From: Glaciecola sp047250385
GTDB lineage: Bacteria > Pseudomonadota > Gammaproteobacteria > Enterobacterales > Alteromonadaceae
DNA: 64,000 bases
NCBI RefSeq assembly: GCF_047250385.1
Contig: NZ_JBLBVM010000055.1
Coordinates: 124,001 to 188,000 of the forward strand
Direction of reading: 5' to 3'
The translations under genes were made by a program, and so were the position numbers. The notes below the pieces were generated by a model. That model worked only from the letters and a program-made list of their open reading frames with translations. It was not told the origin of the DNA and did not search any database. Below are positions 27,385 through 35,873 of the stretch, piece by piece. The first letter of the stretch is position 1. Every line of letters starts with the position of its first letter.

Positions 27385-29544
27385 ATGCAAAATACAAATC
27401 TAAAGTTAAATAAACCACTTAATGCAGTGTCATGCACAGGCCGAAGCTTAAGCGCTTTTTCGCCCGCAATTAAGCCGCTGTCACTGACTTTGTTTGGTCT
27501 AAGTATCGCTTTCAATATAAATGCCCAAACTGAAGATGAACGCAATACTGAGCAGACGCTAGAGCGTATCGTAGTGACATCTGATTTCAGTCAACGCAGT
27601 CCAGACAATCTGGCTAGCAGTGTGGCGCTGATCGATGAGCAATTATTAGAAATACGTCAAGCAGCACAATTAGAAGACATTGTTGGTATTGTTCCAAACC
27701 TAAACTTCAGCAGTGGCGCTTCTAGAGGGAAGTTTATTCAAATTCGCGGCATCGGTGAGCGTAGTTTATTTGCTGAACCCATCAATGCTTCAGTCGCACT
27801 CGTTGTTGATGAAATCAATTTTTCTGGCTTAGGTGGTTTAGGCGCGCTCTTTGATGTGCAACAGGTAGAAGTATTATCTGGGCCGCAATCAACTGGTTTT
27901 GGCGCATCAGGTTTAGCGGGTATGATTAAAATCGTTAGTAATGGGCCTAGCGATGTTAAAGAAGGTTACTTGCAGGGCAGTTTTGCCGAATATGATACGC
28001 AAAGGTATAGCGCGGCTTATTCATCCAAATTAACGCAAAATATAAATGCTCGAGTAGCCTTACAGCAAGTGAAAAGTGATGGATATGTTGAAAATATATT
28101 CTTAAATCGCAACGACACAAACAATATTGACGAATTCAATGCAAAGCTCGCAATGGACTATCATATTAACGAGTCCGCCAATCTTGAATTAAAGTTATAT
28201 CACTTCGATATCGATAATGGCTATGATGCTTTTGCTTTAGACAATGACAACAAAACACGTTCAGACGAGCCAGGTTATGACCGCACAGATACCCAAGCGG
28301 CTAGTATCAAATATAATCATGACTTAGGTGATTACGCACTATCAATTTCATTGACTAAGCTGAATGCCGAACTAGATTATGCTTACGATGAAGACTGGAC
28401 TTTCGTTGGCTTTCACCCTGATGAATACTCTTCATTTGACCGTTATAAGCGGGATGTAACAAATCATACTTTAGATGCTCGATATGCCTCAAAAAGCACA
28501 GAGTCACCTTGGGTTCTGGGTTTTTACATGCAGCAGGGTGAACAAGACCTTACTCGATTCTACACCTACGCAAGTTCAAATTTCACAAGTTTATACGAGC
28601 CTAGTTCTCAAGCAATCTATGGAGAACATAGCTGGCAAGTGTCTGAGCCATTGTCCTTTACCGCCGGAGCACGTTTCGAAAAGTTTGATGCCGATTACAT
28701 CGACAGCAATGGTTTCCTTGAATCTTTAGACGACAACTTAGTCGCAGCGAAAATCAGTGCAAGTTATGCACTTCAAAAAACAACGTTCTACTCAAGCATT
28801 TCGCGTTCTTATAAAGCGGGCGGTTTTAATGCTGATGAACGTGTAACAGCGAAAGACAGATTGTATGAGCCAGAATATAACTGGAATTATGAGCTGGGTA
28901 TTAAAGGCAGCATAGATTCATCTACTGGAATTACAGGCAATCTTTCTCTTACCTTCTTCTACATGCAACGTGAAGATGCACAAGTTAATGACTTTTCAGT
29001 CCTTAATAGAGAGGACGGCAGTGGTGCTGTCGAGTTTATCGATGTGATTGGAAATGCTGATACCGGCATTAATAAAGGCATGGAAATTCAAACTCGCTGG
29101 CAACTAAACGACAAAGTGCGTGCCGTTGTTAATGTAGGTTACCTTGATGCGACCTTCGGTAATTATCAATTAGCTAATGGCAGTTTTGTTAATAAGCAGG
29201 AGCAAGCACAAGCACCTAAAATCACTTTCTATACTTCAACGAGCTACGATGTTACCGAGAATCTAACATGGCTTGTTGAATTTGAAGGTAAAGACCGTCA
29301 CCGCTTTTCAGTCGGGCATGATGAGCGCGCGCCATTCACCGCTGTGTTTAATTCAGAGCTAAGTTGGCAGCAAGGTAATATGCAAGTGCAATTGTGGGCT
29401 AAAAACCTGTTTGATCGTGTTTTGCCTACTCGTGGTTTTGGTGGTTTTAATAACGATCCTCGTGATGGTTATTTCCCTGCTAAGCCTTATTACCAATTCG
29501 GCCAAGAGCGCCAGTTTGGTGTGACTGCAACATATCGATTTTAA
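27385..29544 (+). CDS. thiamine-regulated TonB-dependent receptor
   Basis: Outer-membrane receptor, about 719 aa, with signal peptide (SLTLFGLSIAFNINAQ), TonB box-like LERIVVTSDF, plug domain (FIQIRGIGERSLF) and a barrel ending in TATYRF. The upstream TPP riboswitch and the downstream thiamine genes make thiamine (or a phosphate or precursor) the likely substrate. The frame opens at 27319, but that would overlap the riboswitch; ATG 27385 with AAGAGA upstream fits best. Confidence 0.88.
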   Translation: MQNTNLKLNKPLNAVSCTGRSLSAFSPAIKPLSLTLFGLSIAFNINAQTEDERNTEQTLERIVVTSDFSQRSPDNLASSVALIDEQLLEIRQAAQLEDIVGIVPNLNFSSGASRGKFIQIRGIGERSLFAEPINASVALVVDEINFSGLGGLGALFDVQQVEVLSGPQSTGFGASGLAGMIKIVSNGPSDVKEGYLQGSFAEYDTQRYSAAYSSKLTQNINARVALQQVKSDGYVENIFLNRNDTNNIDEFNAKLAMDYHINESANLELKLYHFDIDNGYDAFALDNDNKTRSDEPGYDRTDTQAASIKYNHDLGDYALSISLTKLNAELDYAYDEDWTFVGFHPDEYSSFDRYKRDVTNHTLDARYASKSTESPWVLGFYMQQGEQDLTRFYTYASSNFTSLYEPSSQAIYGEHSWQVSEPLSFTAGARFEKFDADYIDSNGFLESLDDNLVAAKISASYALQKTTFYSSISRSYKAGGFNADERVTAKDRLYEPEYNWNYELGIKGSIDSSTGITGNLSLTFFYMQREDAQVNDFSVLNREDGSGAVEFIDVIGNADTGINKGMEIQTRWQLNDKVRAVVNVGYLDATFGNYQLANGSFVNKQEQAQAPKITFYTSTSYDVTENLTWLVEFEGKDRHRFSVGHDERAPFTAVFNSELSWQQGNMQVQLWAKNLFDRVLPTRGFGGFNNDPRDGYFPAKPYYQFGQERQFGVTATYRF

Positions 29545-29555
29545 GGATTACTAAA

Positions 29556-29813
29556 ATGAAACTAGTCGTTGATATTTCTCTATACCCGTTGAATGAAAAG
29601 TACATTGCGCCAATCAAAGGATTTATTGAAAGGCTAAACGATGATGATTCGCTTGAGACAAGCACCTCTGCCACTAGCACGATCGTCAGTGGGGAATATG
29701 ATCATTTGATGTCAGTACTTAGCCGAGAAATGAAGCGCAGCTATGAGGAAACAGGGCAAGCTGTGTTTGTGTGTAAATTCTTAAACGGTGACAAAATGGG
29801 GTCTGGAGAGTGA
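29556..29813 (+). CDS. YkoF/MTH1187-like thiamine-binding protein
   Basis: Small protein, 85 aa, starting MKLVVDISLYPLNEKYIAPIKG, of the thiamine-binding/MTH1187 (YkoF-related) family with a ferredoxin-like fold. YkoF binds thiamine and is found with thiamine or HMP transporters. It begins 12 bases after the receptor stop inside the TPP-riboswitch operon. Confidence 0.8.
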   Translation: MKLVVDISLYPLNEKYIAPIKGFIERLNDDDSLETSTSATSTIVSGEYDHLMSVLSREMKRSYEETGQAVFVCKFLNGDKMGSGE

Positions 29814-29824
29814 TGGTTCCGAAA

Positions 29825-29866
29825 TATGAGGTCACAGGAAAATGAGGTCTCAGGCAAATGAGGAAT
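29825..29866 (+). repeat. three short imperfect tandem repeats
   Basis: ATGAGG occurs at 29825, 29842 and 29858, each within a similar 16-17 base unit (ATGAGGTCACAGGAA, ATGAGGTCTCAGGCA, ATGAGGAATCAGAAG). They fill the gap between the YkoF-like gene and the pnuT-like GTG start. They may be slipped-strand duplication; a role in translation is only a guess. Confidence 0.6.
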
Positions 29867-29873
29867 CAGAAGA

Positions 29874-30467
29874 GTGACTGAATTTCTTGAAGTCGCGCTA
29901 CAACAGTTTCAACAGCAAAGTTTGCTAGAGATACTTGCAGTATTCCTTTCTGTCTTGTACGTTGTGTTAGCAGCACGACAAAATATTTGGTGCTGGCCTT
30001 GTGCATTCGTCAGCACCGCTATTTTCATGTATTTGTTCTGGGAAGGGTCACTCGTTTTCCAAACGCTTCTCAACTTTTATTTTATTATCATGGCAGTGAT
30101 TGGCTATTTGAGTTGGAAAGTGACGGATGATGGACCTCAATTAAAAGTCACCAGATTAGACTTTAGAATGCACTTTCTTTTGCTTGGAGTTGGTCTAGCG
30201 ATTACCCTAGTATTATCTGAACTAGGCAACCATTGGTTTTCTGGTGAGTGGGTTTGGTTAGATGCTGGTACGGCTGTTTTTTCAGTCATAGCAACGGTTA
30301 TGACGGCACGCAAGAAAATTGATAGCTGGTTGTATTGGTTTATTATCAATCCAGCAATTGCGTATTTAATGTTTCAGAGTGGTTTCTACTTAACCTGTTT
30401 ATTAAATGGTTTATACACGGCTATGTCGGTTTATGGCTTTTTGAATTGGCACAAAGAACTTAAATAA
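29874..30467 (+). CDS. pnuT: PnuC-family thiamine transporter PnuT
   Basis: Inner-membrane transporter of the PnuC family, 197 aa with about seven membrane helices. Motifs typical of the family: IWCWPCAFVSTAIFMYLFWEGS, FYFIIMAVIGYLSWK, and YTAMSVYGFLNW. PnuC members carry nicotinamide riboside, PnuT carries thiamine; the riboswitch and neighbouring thiamine genes point to PnuT. Start is GTG 29874. Confidence 0.87.
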   Translation: MTEFLEVALQQFQQQSLLEILAVFLSVLYVVLAARQNIWCWPCAFVSTAIFMYLFWEGSLVFQTLLNFYFIIMAVIGYLSWKVTDDGPQLKVTRLDFRMHFLLLGVGLAITLVLSELGNHWFSGEWVWLDAGTAVFSVIATVMTARKKIDSWLYWFIINPAIAYLMFQSGFYLTCLLNGLYTAMSVYGFLNWHKELK

Positions 30468-30481
30468 GATTAGGAATTGTA

Positions 30482-31270
30482 TTGCAAAACAATGAGCTAG
30501 TCAGTTTATTACTAGAACCTCTTGGCTTAAGCGATGATGCAATTCTGTATCCCTTGTCAGGCGGTGCTATTAATTGCTCTTTCTATTTAAACGATGATTC
30601 AAAAGAGTTCATGGTTAAGCGTTTCCAAGGTGAGCAATCTCTGGGTATCGATCGTCAAGAACGTTTCGAACTGCAACTACAGTTAGCTAAAAAACGTTTA
30701 GCGCCAAAGCCAATATACTTGTCAACAGAGAAGGGTGTGTATGTTGAAGAGTGGATTAAACAGCACAGAAGCCAACTCTTACTATTTTTTGATGAATTAC
30801 ATATTAACTCTTTGGCTAGCGCGTTAACTCGTATACATAAAGCAAAAATTAAAACTTCCAGGGTGAATTTGCCAAGAGAATGGCATCAGTACCTAACAAC
30901 CTTACCCAATCCCCCAAGTTATTTAGTCGAAGAAGTGACACAGGCAACTGAAAAGTGGATTGAGATTACGGAGACGACTCAAGAGGATGAGGTTTTTTGC
31001 CACAACGATTTATCGTGGGCACATTTGTGCATTCCAACAAAAATCATTCTCGATTGGGAGTATGCTGGTATAGGAAATCGCTATTTCGATATTCTTTCTT
31101 GTGCAAAAGTGAATGGTTTAAATACTCAACAACATGATTTTTTGTTAAGTGCTTATGCGAAGCTGAATAACATTCCTATTAACAAAGTGTACGATGCATG
31201 CTCTCAGCAGGCGAGTTTCTTGGAGTTAACTTATCGATTGTGGTATGAAGCAGTCGGTATAGAGCCTTAA
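30482..31270 (+). CDS. thiK: thiamine kinase-like phosphotransferase
   Basis: Choline-kinase/aminoglycoside phosphotransferase fold, 262 aa. The catalytic loop reads VFCHNDLSWAHL (Asp and Asn present) and the metal-binding loop IILDWEYAGIGNRYFDI. Last gene of the TPP-riboswitch operon, so it probably phosphorylates imported thiamine to trap it. Start is TTG 30482 with AGGAATTG upstream. The name rests on context as well as fold. Confidence 0.82.
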   Translation: MQNNELVSLLLEPLGLSDDAILYPLSGGAINCSFYLNDDSKEFMVKRFQGEQSLGIDRQERFELQLQLAKKRLAPKPIYLSTEKGVYVEEWIKQHRSQLLLFFDELHINSLASALTRIHKAKIKTSRVNLPREWHQYLTTLPNPPSYLVEEVTQATEKWIEITETTQEDEVFCHNDLSWAHLCIPTKIILDWEYAGIGNRYFDILSCAKVNGLNTQQHDFLLSAYAKLNNIPINKVYDACSQQASFLELTYRLWYEAVGIEP

Positions 31271-31345
31271 AATGCAATGAATTTACAATTCTTGTTATAA
31301 AATTCTTTTCTTTTTCGTTCTGCAACGTATAATGCTCGGCACTTC

Positions 31346-31422
31346 AGGGGTGTAGTTCCAATTGGTAGAACAGCGGTCTCCAAAACCGATGGCTGGGGGT
31401 TCGAGTCCCTCCACCCCTGCCA
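31346..31422 (+). tRNA. trpT: tRNA-Trp (CCA anticodon)
   Basis: Cloverleaf with acceptor AGGGGTG/CACCCCT, D-loop AATTGGTAGAA, anticodon loop CTCCAAA, T-arm GGGGGTTCGAGTCCCTC and encoded CCA. Close to E. coli tRNA-Trp, with one extra base near the D-stem. Confidence 0.95.
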
Positions 31423-31556
31423 CTTTTCTCGTTAGAAGCGAGTTTAGTGTCAGGTAAACATCTTAATAAATTCAATAGAAACCTTTCTCCAAATCCTGAT
31501 ATTGTCTTAATATTAGTGTAAGCTAAAACTGTCTACATATTTAAAAGGTACTTATT

Positions 31557-31988
31557 TTGTCGTCGCCTAAATCGAACTCGCAGCAGTCTAAACACAATGC
31601 TTTAAGCGATTACCAAAGGGCTGTTTTACAAGCAATGAATATTCCCTTGTATACCTTGCACGATGACATTCCGGAACTTGAATCCGCCATACAAGAGAGC
31701 GCAAATTCGTCACCTGAGCGTGTATCGGACGCAACGAGTAATGAGGTGGCAACTCAAGTACAACTTATCGATGAGAGTCACGCATTTGTGCAACAAGTAT
31801 TAAACGCGCTCGACGTAAAACAGATTGCTGAACTCGGCATTCAGTGGCAAGTTCATGACAGTGAAACGCTCATTCTTAATGATGATGTTTTAATGACCCC
31901 CAAAGCCCAAAAATTAAGCTCAGCAAATTTAAAAAGACAGTTGTGGAAAGCATTAAGCCCCCGTTTCAATGCACAGAAATGGTCGTAG
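31557..31988 (+). CDS. holD: DNA polymerase III psi subunit
   Basis: Clamp-loader accessory subunit linking the DnaX complex to SSB through chi. 143 aa; the N-terminal stretch SDYQRAVLQAMNIPLYTL and the end KRQLWKALSPRF fit the HolD family, which is poorly conserved. Start TTG 31557 with AAAGG upstream. It overlaps rimI, and holD-rimI before prfC is a usual gammaproteobacterial order. Confidence 0.82.
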   Translation: MSSPKSNSQQSKHNALSDYQRAVLQAMNIPLYTLHDDIPELESAIQESANSSPERVSDATSNEVATQVQLIDESHAFVQQVLNALDVKQIAELGIQWQVHDSETLILNDDVLMTPKAQKLSSANLKRQLWKALSPRFNAQKWS

Positions 31989-32473
31989 TTTCTCCTTTTT
32001 CGAATGCTGATGTTGAAGCAGCATACTCAATTTTCAAGCAAGAACGAATAAACCCTTGGTCCTTGGAGACATTTGAAAAAAGCGCCCTCAATGATATTTC
32101 CCTCGTAGCAAAGTCTAACGATGCCATCGTTGGCTATATCTTGCTTTCCAGTGTTTTAGATGAAACGACCATTGAGGATATTACTGTCGACTCAACACAA
32201 CGCAGAAAAGGTATAGCTAGGATATTGATTGCTTCCTCTTTTGATAATGCGCGAGCGGCAGGACAGGAGCATGTTTTTCTTGAAGTAAGAGAAAGCAATG
32301 CGTCGGCTATTCACTTGTATCGCTCCTCTGGTTTTGAGTTGATTGGTGAGCGCAAGAATTACTATGAGGCTGAATTAGACCGGCAGCATCCGGAATTGGT
32401 TAGTAATAAAAGCTCTCCTAGAGAAAACGCCCTGATCATGAAAAAAGTCTTATCACCTTTATCTGCTAATTAG
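31979..32473 (+). CDS. rimI: ribosomal protein S18 alanine N-acetyltransferase
   Basis: GNAT acetyltransferase, about 164 aa, modifying the N-terminal alanine of S18. The acetyl-CoA loop is QRRKGIARILI and the later ASAIHLYRSSGFELIGERKNYY is typical of RimI. I use ATG 31979, which overlaps the holD stop; an upstream in-frame ATG at 31943 lies inside holD. Confidence 0.9.
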   Translation: MVVVSPFSNADVEAAYSIFKQERINPWSLETFEKSALNDISLVAKSNDAIVGYILLSSVLDETTIEDITVDSTQRRKGIARILIASSFDNARAAGQEHVFLEVRESNASAIHLYRSSGFELIGERKNYYEAELDRQHPELVSNKSSPRENALIMKKVLSPLSAN

Positions 32474-32541
32474 CATTCAATTTTTGCCCCGAAGAGGGTA
32501 CAATTCGCGCCTTTGAATTTGCGCCAATTTAACGAGATATT

Positions 32542-32613
32542 ATGAGTTACCAAAGTGAGATTGAGAAACGTCGTACGTTTGCGATTATTTCGCACCCGAA
32601 TAAAGTTGCCTAA
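32542..32613 (+). pseudogene. prfC: 5' stub of native prfC cut off by the element
   Basis: The native start reads MSYQSEIEKRRTFAIISHP and then departs from RF3 into NKVA and a stop. RF3 continues DAGKTT at this point. The gene is broken after codon 19 by insertion of the mobile element; the rest of prfC resumes near 58770 behind a new start. The native promoter region precedes this stub and may now read into the element. Confidence 0.9.
32590..32600 (+). other. left attachment site region (attL)
   Basis: TTCGCACCCGA here corresponds to TCTCACCCCGA in the right prfC copy (58757-58767). The two halves encode the same SHP residues with different codons, so crossover occurred within this short shared block; upstream is host prfC and downstream is element. 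Confidence 0.65.
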
Positions 32614-32728
32614 GCCAAGTTAAGACAACAAAAGACACATTTTCTATTAAAAACAAAATGTTATAACACGTCTTTGGTTGTCCTATCACCATCTCAAGAC
32701 AGTCTATGTCATCCTCAGTCAGAAGAAA

Positions 32729-32788
32729 TTTGTACAAATTCTCGTACAAATTTTGTTGTACAAACCTTCCTTAAAAAATTTGTACAAA
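32729..32788. repeat. TTGTACAA palindrome cluster, left end
   Basis: Perfect TTGTACAA at 32730-32737, 32756-32763 and 32780-32787, plus TCGTACAA at 32742-32749. Centres are 12, 14 and 24 bases apart. The cluster lies directly upstream of the integrase gene. The same octamer is paired 12 bases apart at the right end (58663-58682). Likely binding sites for integrase arms, an excisionase or a repressor. Confidence 0.8.
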
Positions 32789-32819
32789 CAGATCCGCAAA
32801 GCGGGCTAAGGACTGAAAG

Positions 32820-34094
32820 GTGGCACTGACTGAAACATGGCTAAAAGCCAACAATAGAAAGCTGAGAGACAAAGCCGCAGAGAAAACAGATCGAGACGGT
32901 CTGAGCGCTAGGTTGTCTCCAAAAGGCAAAATTACCTATACGCTGCGTTACCAGTATTTTGGTAAAGCTGGTCGAGTAGATTTAGGCTCATACCCATTGA
33001 TGAGCTTAAAGGAGGCCAGAACAGAAGCACAGCGACTTAAAAAACAGCTTGAGCAGGGACATGACCCCAAAGTGGTGCGCTTGCTTGAGAAGCAAGCCAT
33101 TATCGCCGCTGAATCGCTCACAGGGCTGTTCGACTTGTGGTATGAGGCATATTGCATTCATAACAAAAAAGGCCACACAGAAATAAAACGTAGCTTTGAA
33201 ATTCATGTATTTCCAAAGCTAGGAAAATTGCCAGCTGAGAAAATCACATTACACGCTTGGCTGGAAATCTTAGAAGCCCTCGCTAAAACCAAACCTGCAA
33301 TCTCTGAGCGAATTTTGGTGAATGCTAAACAGCTTTATAAATTCGCGATGAAACGTAAGCTGGTGCCAATCAACCCGCTGTCTGACATCTATGCTAAAGA
33401 AGATTTACAAATCCAGAAACGCTCTACCGATCGCGTTCTGGATGATGAAGAAATCAAAATGCTTTGGCTGGCGGTCAATAATTCCCGTATCAAGCCAAAG
33501 AACAAGCTGTTTGTAAAGCTCTGCCTTATCTATGGTTGCCGCAATGGTGAGCTGCGACAGGCCGAAAAACAGCACTTTGATTTTAATGCTGGGATCTGGA
33601 CGATCCCACCGGAAAATCACAAGCTTGGTAAGAAAAGTGGCAAGCCGTTATTGCGGCCAATTACGCCCGCTATCGTAGTCTATTTAAAACAAGCTTTTGC
33701 ACTGAGCCATGATAGCCAATATGCCTTTACCAATGATGGTTCAGACGAAGTTATGGGCATTCGTGCGCCATTGGCGCTGCCATATAACATCATGCAGCAC
33801 CTACGCCGTTATGAAGGCTATGAAATGACGCATTTCTCAATGCACGACCTGCGCCGTACCGCGCGTTCACGCTTCTCGACGCTCACCAGTTTCCATGTTG
33901 CCGAAGTTATGCTCGGCCATGCTGTGGGTAGTCAGGTGGCACGGGTTTATGATCATTATGATTATTTGGCAGAACAAGCCGAAGCTTATGAGGCATGGTG
34001 TGAGAAGCTATTTAAGCTTGTTGATGACAAGCCAGAAAATCCAACTCCTGAACAAGACAACGTTTTAGCTTTTACCGCGAAAAAGAGAGCGTAA
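32820..34094 (+). CDS. int: tyrosine integrase (DUF4102/P4-type), prfC-specific
   Basis: Site-specific recombinase, 424 aa. N-terminal DUF4102 arm-binding domain (about residues 1-85), core-binding domain, and catalytic domain with Arg in YGCRNGELRQ, HDLRRTARSRF (His-x-x-Arg) and the LGHAVGSQVARVYDHYDY end with the nucleophile Tyr. It begins about 210 bases from attL, so it most likely catalyses the prfC insertion. Start is GTG 32820 giving the usual MALTE opening. Confidence 0.92.
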   Translation: MALTETWLKANNRKLRDKAAEKTDRDGLSARLSPKGKITYTLRYQYFGKAGRVDLGSYPLMSLKEARTEAQRLKKQLEQGHDPKVVRLLEKQAIIAAESLTGLFDLWYEAYCIHNKKGHTEIKRSFEIHVFPKLGKLPAEKITLHAWLEILEALAKTKPAISERILVNAKQLYKFAMKRKLVPINPLSDIYAKEDLQIQKRSTDRVLDDEEIKMLWLAVNNSRIKPKNKLFVKLCLIYGCRNGELRQAEKQHFDFNAGIWTIPPENHKLGKKSGKPLLRPITPAIVVYLKQAFALSHDSQYAFTNDGSDEVMGIRAPLALPYNIMQHLRRYEGYEMTHFSMHDLRRTARSRFSTLTSFHVAEVMLGHAVGSQVARVYDHYDYLAEQAEAYEAWCEKLFKLVDDKPENPTPEQDNVLAFTAKKRA

Positions 34095-34125
34095 AAAATG
34101 GGCGCTATTTCAGCGCCCATTTTTT
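34093..34125. terminator. bidirectional terminator int / HNH
   Basis: ATGGGCGCT-ATTTC-AGCGCCCAT with six A before and six T after. Lies between the convergent integrase and HNH genes. Confidence 0.92.
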
Positions 34126-34139
34126 AGTCAATTACATAC

Positions 34140-34454
34140 TTAAAGTCCTTTAGACAAAGCTGTTTTTATAACTTCAGCAACATTCTCTCTGGTTATCCCT
34201 TTTTCGATGCAGTATTTACTGTCAATCCAATCAGAAAGTTTCTTTTGTCCTTTGCTAGAATTACAACCGCAGCAGCAAAGTGCAATGTTCTCTCGCGTAA
34301 TGATGCTTGCATCGTTAATAATGTGTTCCCAGCTGGAGGCTGTTCGTTTCGATACTTTAGTGGGAGTGAAGTCACACCTACAATAAACGCAGTTAGTATC
34401 TCGTTGAATTATTTCTTCTTCTAACCAGTTTGGTATATTCCAATTGTTTGCCAT
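34140..34454 (-). CDS. HNH endonuclease domain protein
   Basis: Small protein, 104 aa. It has a zinc-type CVYC pair, then SWEHIINDASIITRENIALCC with the HNH His and Asn, and a second Cys pair (CCGCNSSKG). The architecture matches stand-alone HNH nucleases, which occur in phage and mobile-element defence or as homing enzymes. It lies alone at the edge of the element, downstream of the AlpA-like gene on the same strand. Target unknown. Confidence 0.82.
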   Translation of the reverse strand: MANNWNIPNWLEEEIIQRDTNCVYCRCDFTPTKVSKRTASSWEHIINDASIITRENIALCCCGCNSSKGQKKLSDWIDSKYCIEKGITRENVAEVIKTALSKGL

Positions 34455-34582
34455 AGCACTAATCCATGTCTGTTCTATTGATAGAAACTTAATGAGGTAA
34501 AGAAAATGTGTAAAGGTATTAATGACTAAAATTAAAGAGAGAAAAGAACTGAACTGATGCCACTTCCTTGTGACATCTGTTG

Positions 34583-34846
34583 TTAATGCCAGCGTCGAAC
34601 TGCCGTTTTTTCTGGCACTGGCAGGCTGGCGTTAATGCCGCCCCAGCGGCTGTTCTCTGATCGTTCTATTTCAAGTGCTTCCCATTCTTTCACAGAGTCA
34701 GCGCACCATAAGTTAAAGCTACCTGCTTGCCTGATAAGCGGTTGCGGGAATGGGTTTTCTTCGCGAGTCATACGCCGAAAAATGGTGCGTGATGAACAGC
34801 GAAAACGCTGGCATAGATCCTTGGTTGATAAATATTCTCTAACCAT
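34583..34846 (-). CDS. AlpA-like excisionase/regulator
   Basis: Small DNA-binding protein, 87 aa, with an AlpA/MerR-like HTH (YLSTKDLCQRFRCSSRTIFRRM). In P4- and IME-like elements AlpA-type proteins stimulate integrase expression or act as excisionase. It is the last gene of the leftward coupling-protein operon. It may be the factor that binds one of the repeated motifs of the element (inference). Confidence 0.83.
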   Translation of the reverse strand: MVREYLSTKDLCQRFRCSSRTIFRRMTREENPFPQPLIRQAGSFNLWCADSVKEWEALEIERSENSRWGGINASLPVPEKTAVRRWH

Positions 34847-34858
34847 GATTATTCCCCT

Positions 34859-35254
34859 TTAGTCTTCATGGCTGACAACATCAGCCCTGTAATTCGTTTT
34901 AAAAATAACCGTATCCAGCGCATTTCTGGCCGCTGATAATGTCGGCATCCAGCCAATGGCCGCTAAGTCATTGGTGTAAGCTCTGGATGTCACATTTAAG
35001 GTCGCGATAAACCAGCCAATTAAAGGCAGCAATATAAAGCCAGCCATACAAAACCAGCGCTCATGCACATAGAGGTAGCTTTGAAAGTTACTGAGTAATG
35101 CAAAGCTACCGAGTGCTATGGGCAGTGAGAACCAAAGCAGTGGCCGCTTGATGGCGATTTTTTCAATATCGCTTATGCGATAGGTGCGGCGCGCTGTTTT
35201 AAACAGCGCTGTGCTTACAATAATGTCGTCTTTGCTATAAATTATTTTTTGCAT
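34859..35254 (-). CDS. membrane protein of coupling-protein operon
   Basis: Unrecognised protein, 131 aa. Residues 1-35 look like a soluble PH-like beta start (KDDIIVSTALFKTARRTYRISDIEKIAI), followed by two membrane helices around residues 38-90. The C-terminal part is soluble. It may belong to a DUF6232-like family, but I am not sure. Five-gene leftward operon with the VirD4-type gene suggests a transfer-related role. Confidence 0.7.
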   Translation of the reverse strand: MQKIIYSKDDIIVSTALFKTARRTYRISDIEKIAIKRPLLWFSLPIALGSFALLSNFQSYLYVHERWFCMAGFILLPLIGWFIATLNVTSRAYTNDLAAIGWMPTLSAARNALDTVIFKTNYRADVVSHED

Positions 35255-35258
35255 GGTG

Positions 35259-35690
35259 TTATTTCCCCGTTAGTAGTTTGCGCCAGAATTTAATTTTTTC
35301 AGTCACATTTTTAATGGTGTTAATTGCTTCAGCTTCGCTACGCTTTTTCTCTAGTGCTTTGCGTCTTGCGTAACTCACGCCGCAGGTTTCATCTAAAGAC
35401 ACATAAGCATTGGCTAATACGTCTTGATATGGCTCTGCTAAATGTTTCAATGTTGCGGTGTATAAAGCCGCCTCCATTAATCCAGTTTGCAATACTTGCC
35501 GCCCTAAACGTTCGCGCAGACAGTTGTTTACTTGGTTTGGCAGTGAACTGTCCTGCACGTAGAAACGTTTGCTATCAATAGTGATAATGCGCGGCGTTAA
35601 TGCAAAATAGTGCACGCTATACCACACAAGGCAGCCGCCAATGATGGGTAGTAGCCAATCTGCACATTTTTCGAGTAATACGTTAAACAT
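35259..35690 (-). CDS. hypothetical membrane-anchored protein
   Basis: Unrecognised, 143 aa. One N-terminal membrane helix (WLLPIIGGCLVWYSVHYFAL, about residues 12-31) is followed by a presumably periplasmic region with three Cys and a helical, basic C-terminus. The topology (signal anchor plus periplasmic domain) recalls TrbI/TraF-accessory proteins but no family is recognised. Starts 21 bases after the 53-aa gene stop and ends four bases before the next gene. Confidence 0.7.
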   Translation of the reverse strand: MFNVLLEKCADWLLPIIGGCLVWYSVHYFALTPRIITIDSKRFYVQDSSLPNQVNNCLRERLGRQVLQTGLMEAALYTATLKHLAEPYQDVLANAYVSLDETCGVSYARRKALEKKRSEAEAINTIKNVTEKIKFWRKLLTGK

Positions 35691-35711
35691 GGTTGTTCTC
35701 CTTTATCTCTG

Positions 35712-35873
35712 TTAAGTGCTGCACTGATACAGCAGGTAAATAAAAATGCTGGGTATAACGGTCACTCTTAGCGCCCATATCCAAAGCACCAGCTTCAATA
35801 TCGAGCCCAAAAACCACGACAGCGAAAAGCGATAACGCTTTTTCTTTCGAAAGCGCACAGTCAGCTTTTGCAT
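35712..35873 (-). CDS. small membrane peptide, 53 aa
   Basis: Too short for most gene callers. ATG 35873 overlaps the coupling-protein stop as TAATG and is preceded by AAGGAGGTG, a near-perfect ribosome site. The peptide has a very basic N-terminus (VRFRKKKRYRF) and one or two hydrophobic helices (SWFLGSILKLVLWIWAL; VIPSIFIYLLY). Coupled translation suggests a partner of the VirD4-type protein. Confidence 0.72.
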   Translation of the reverse strand: MQKLTVRFRKKKRYRFSLSWFLGSILKLVLWIWALRVTVIPSIFIYLLYQCST

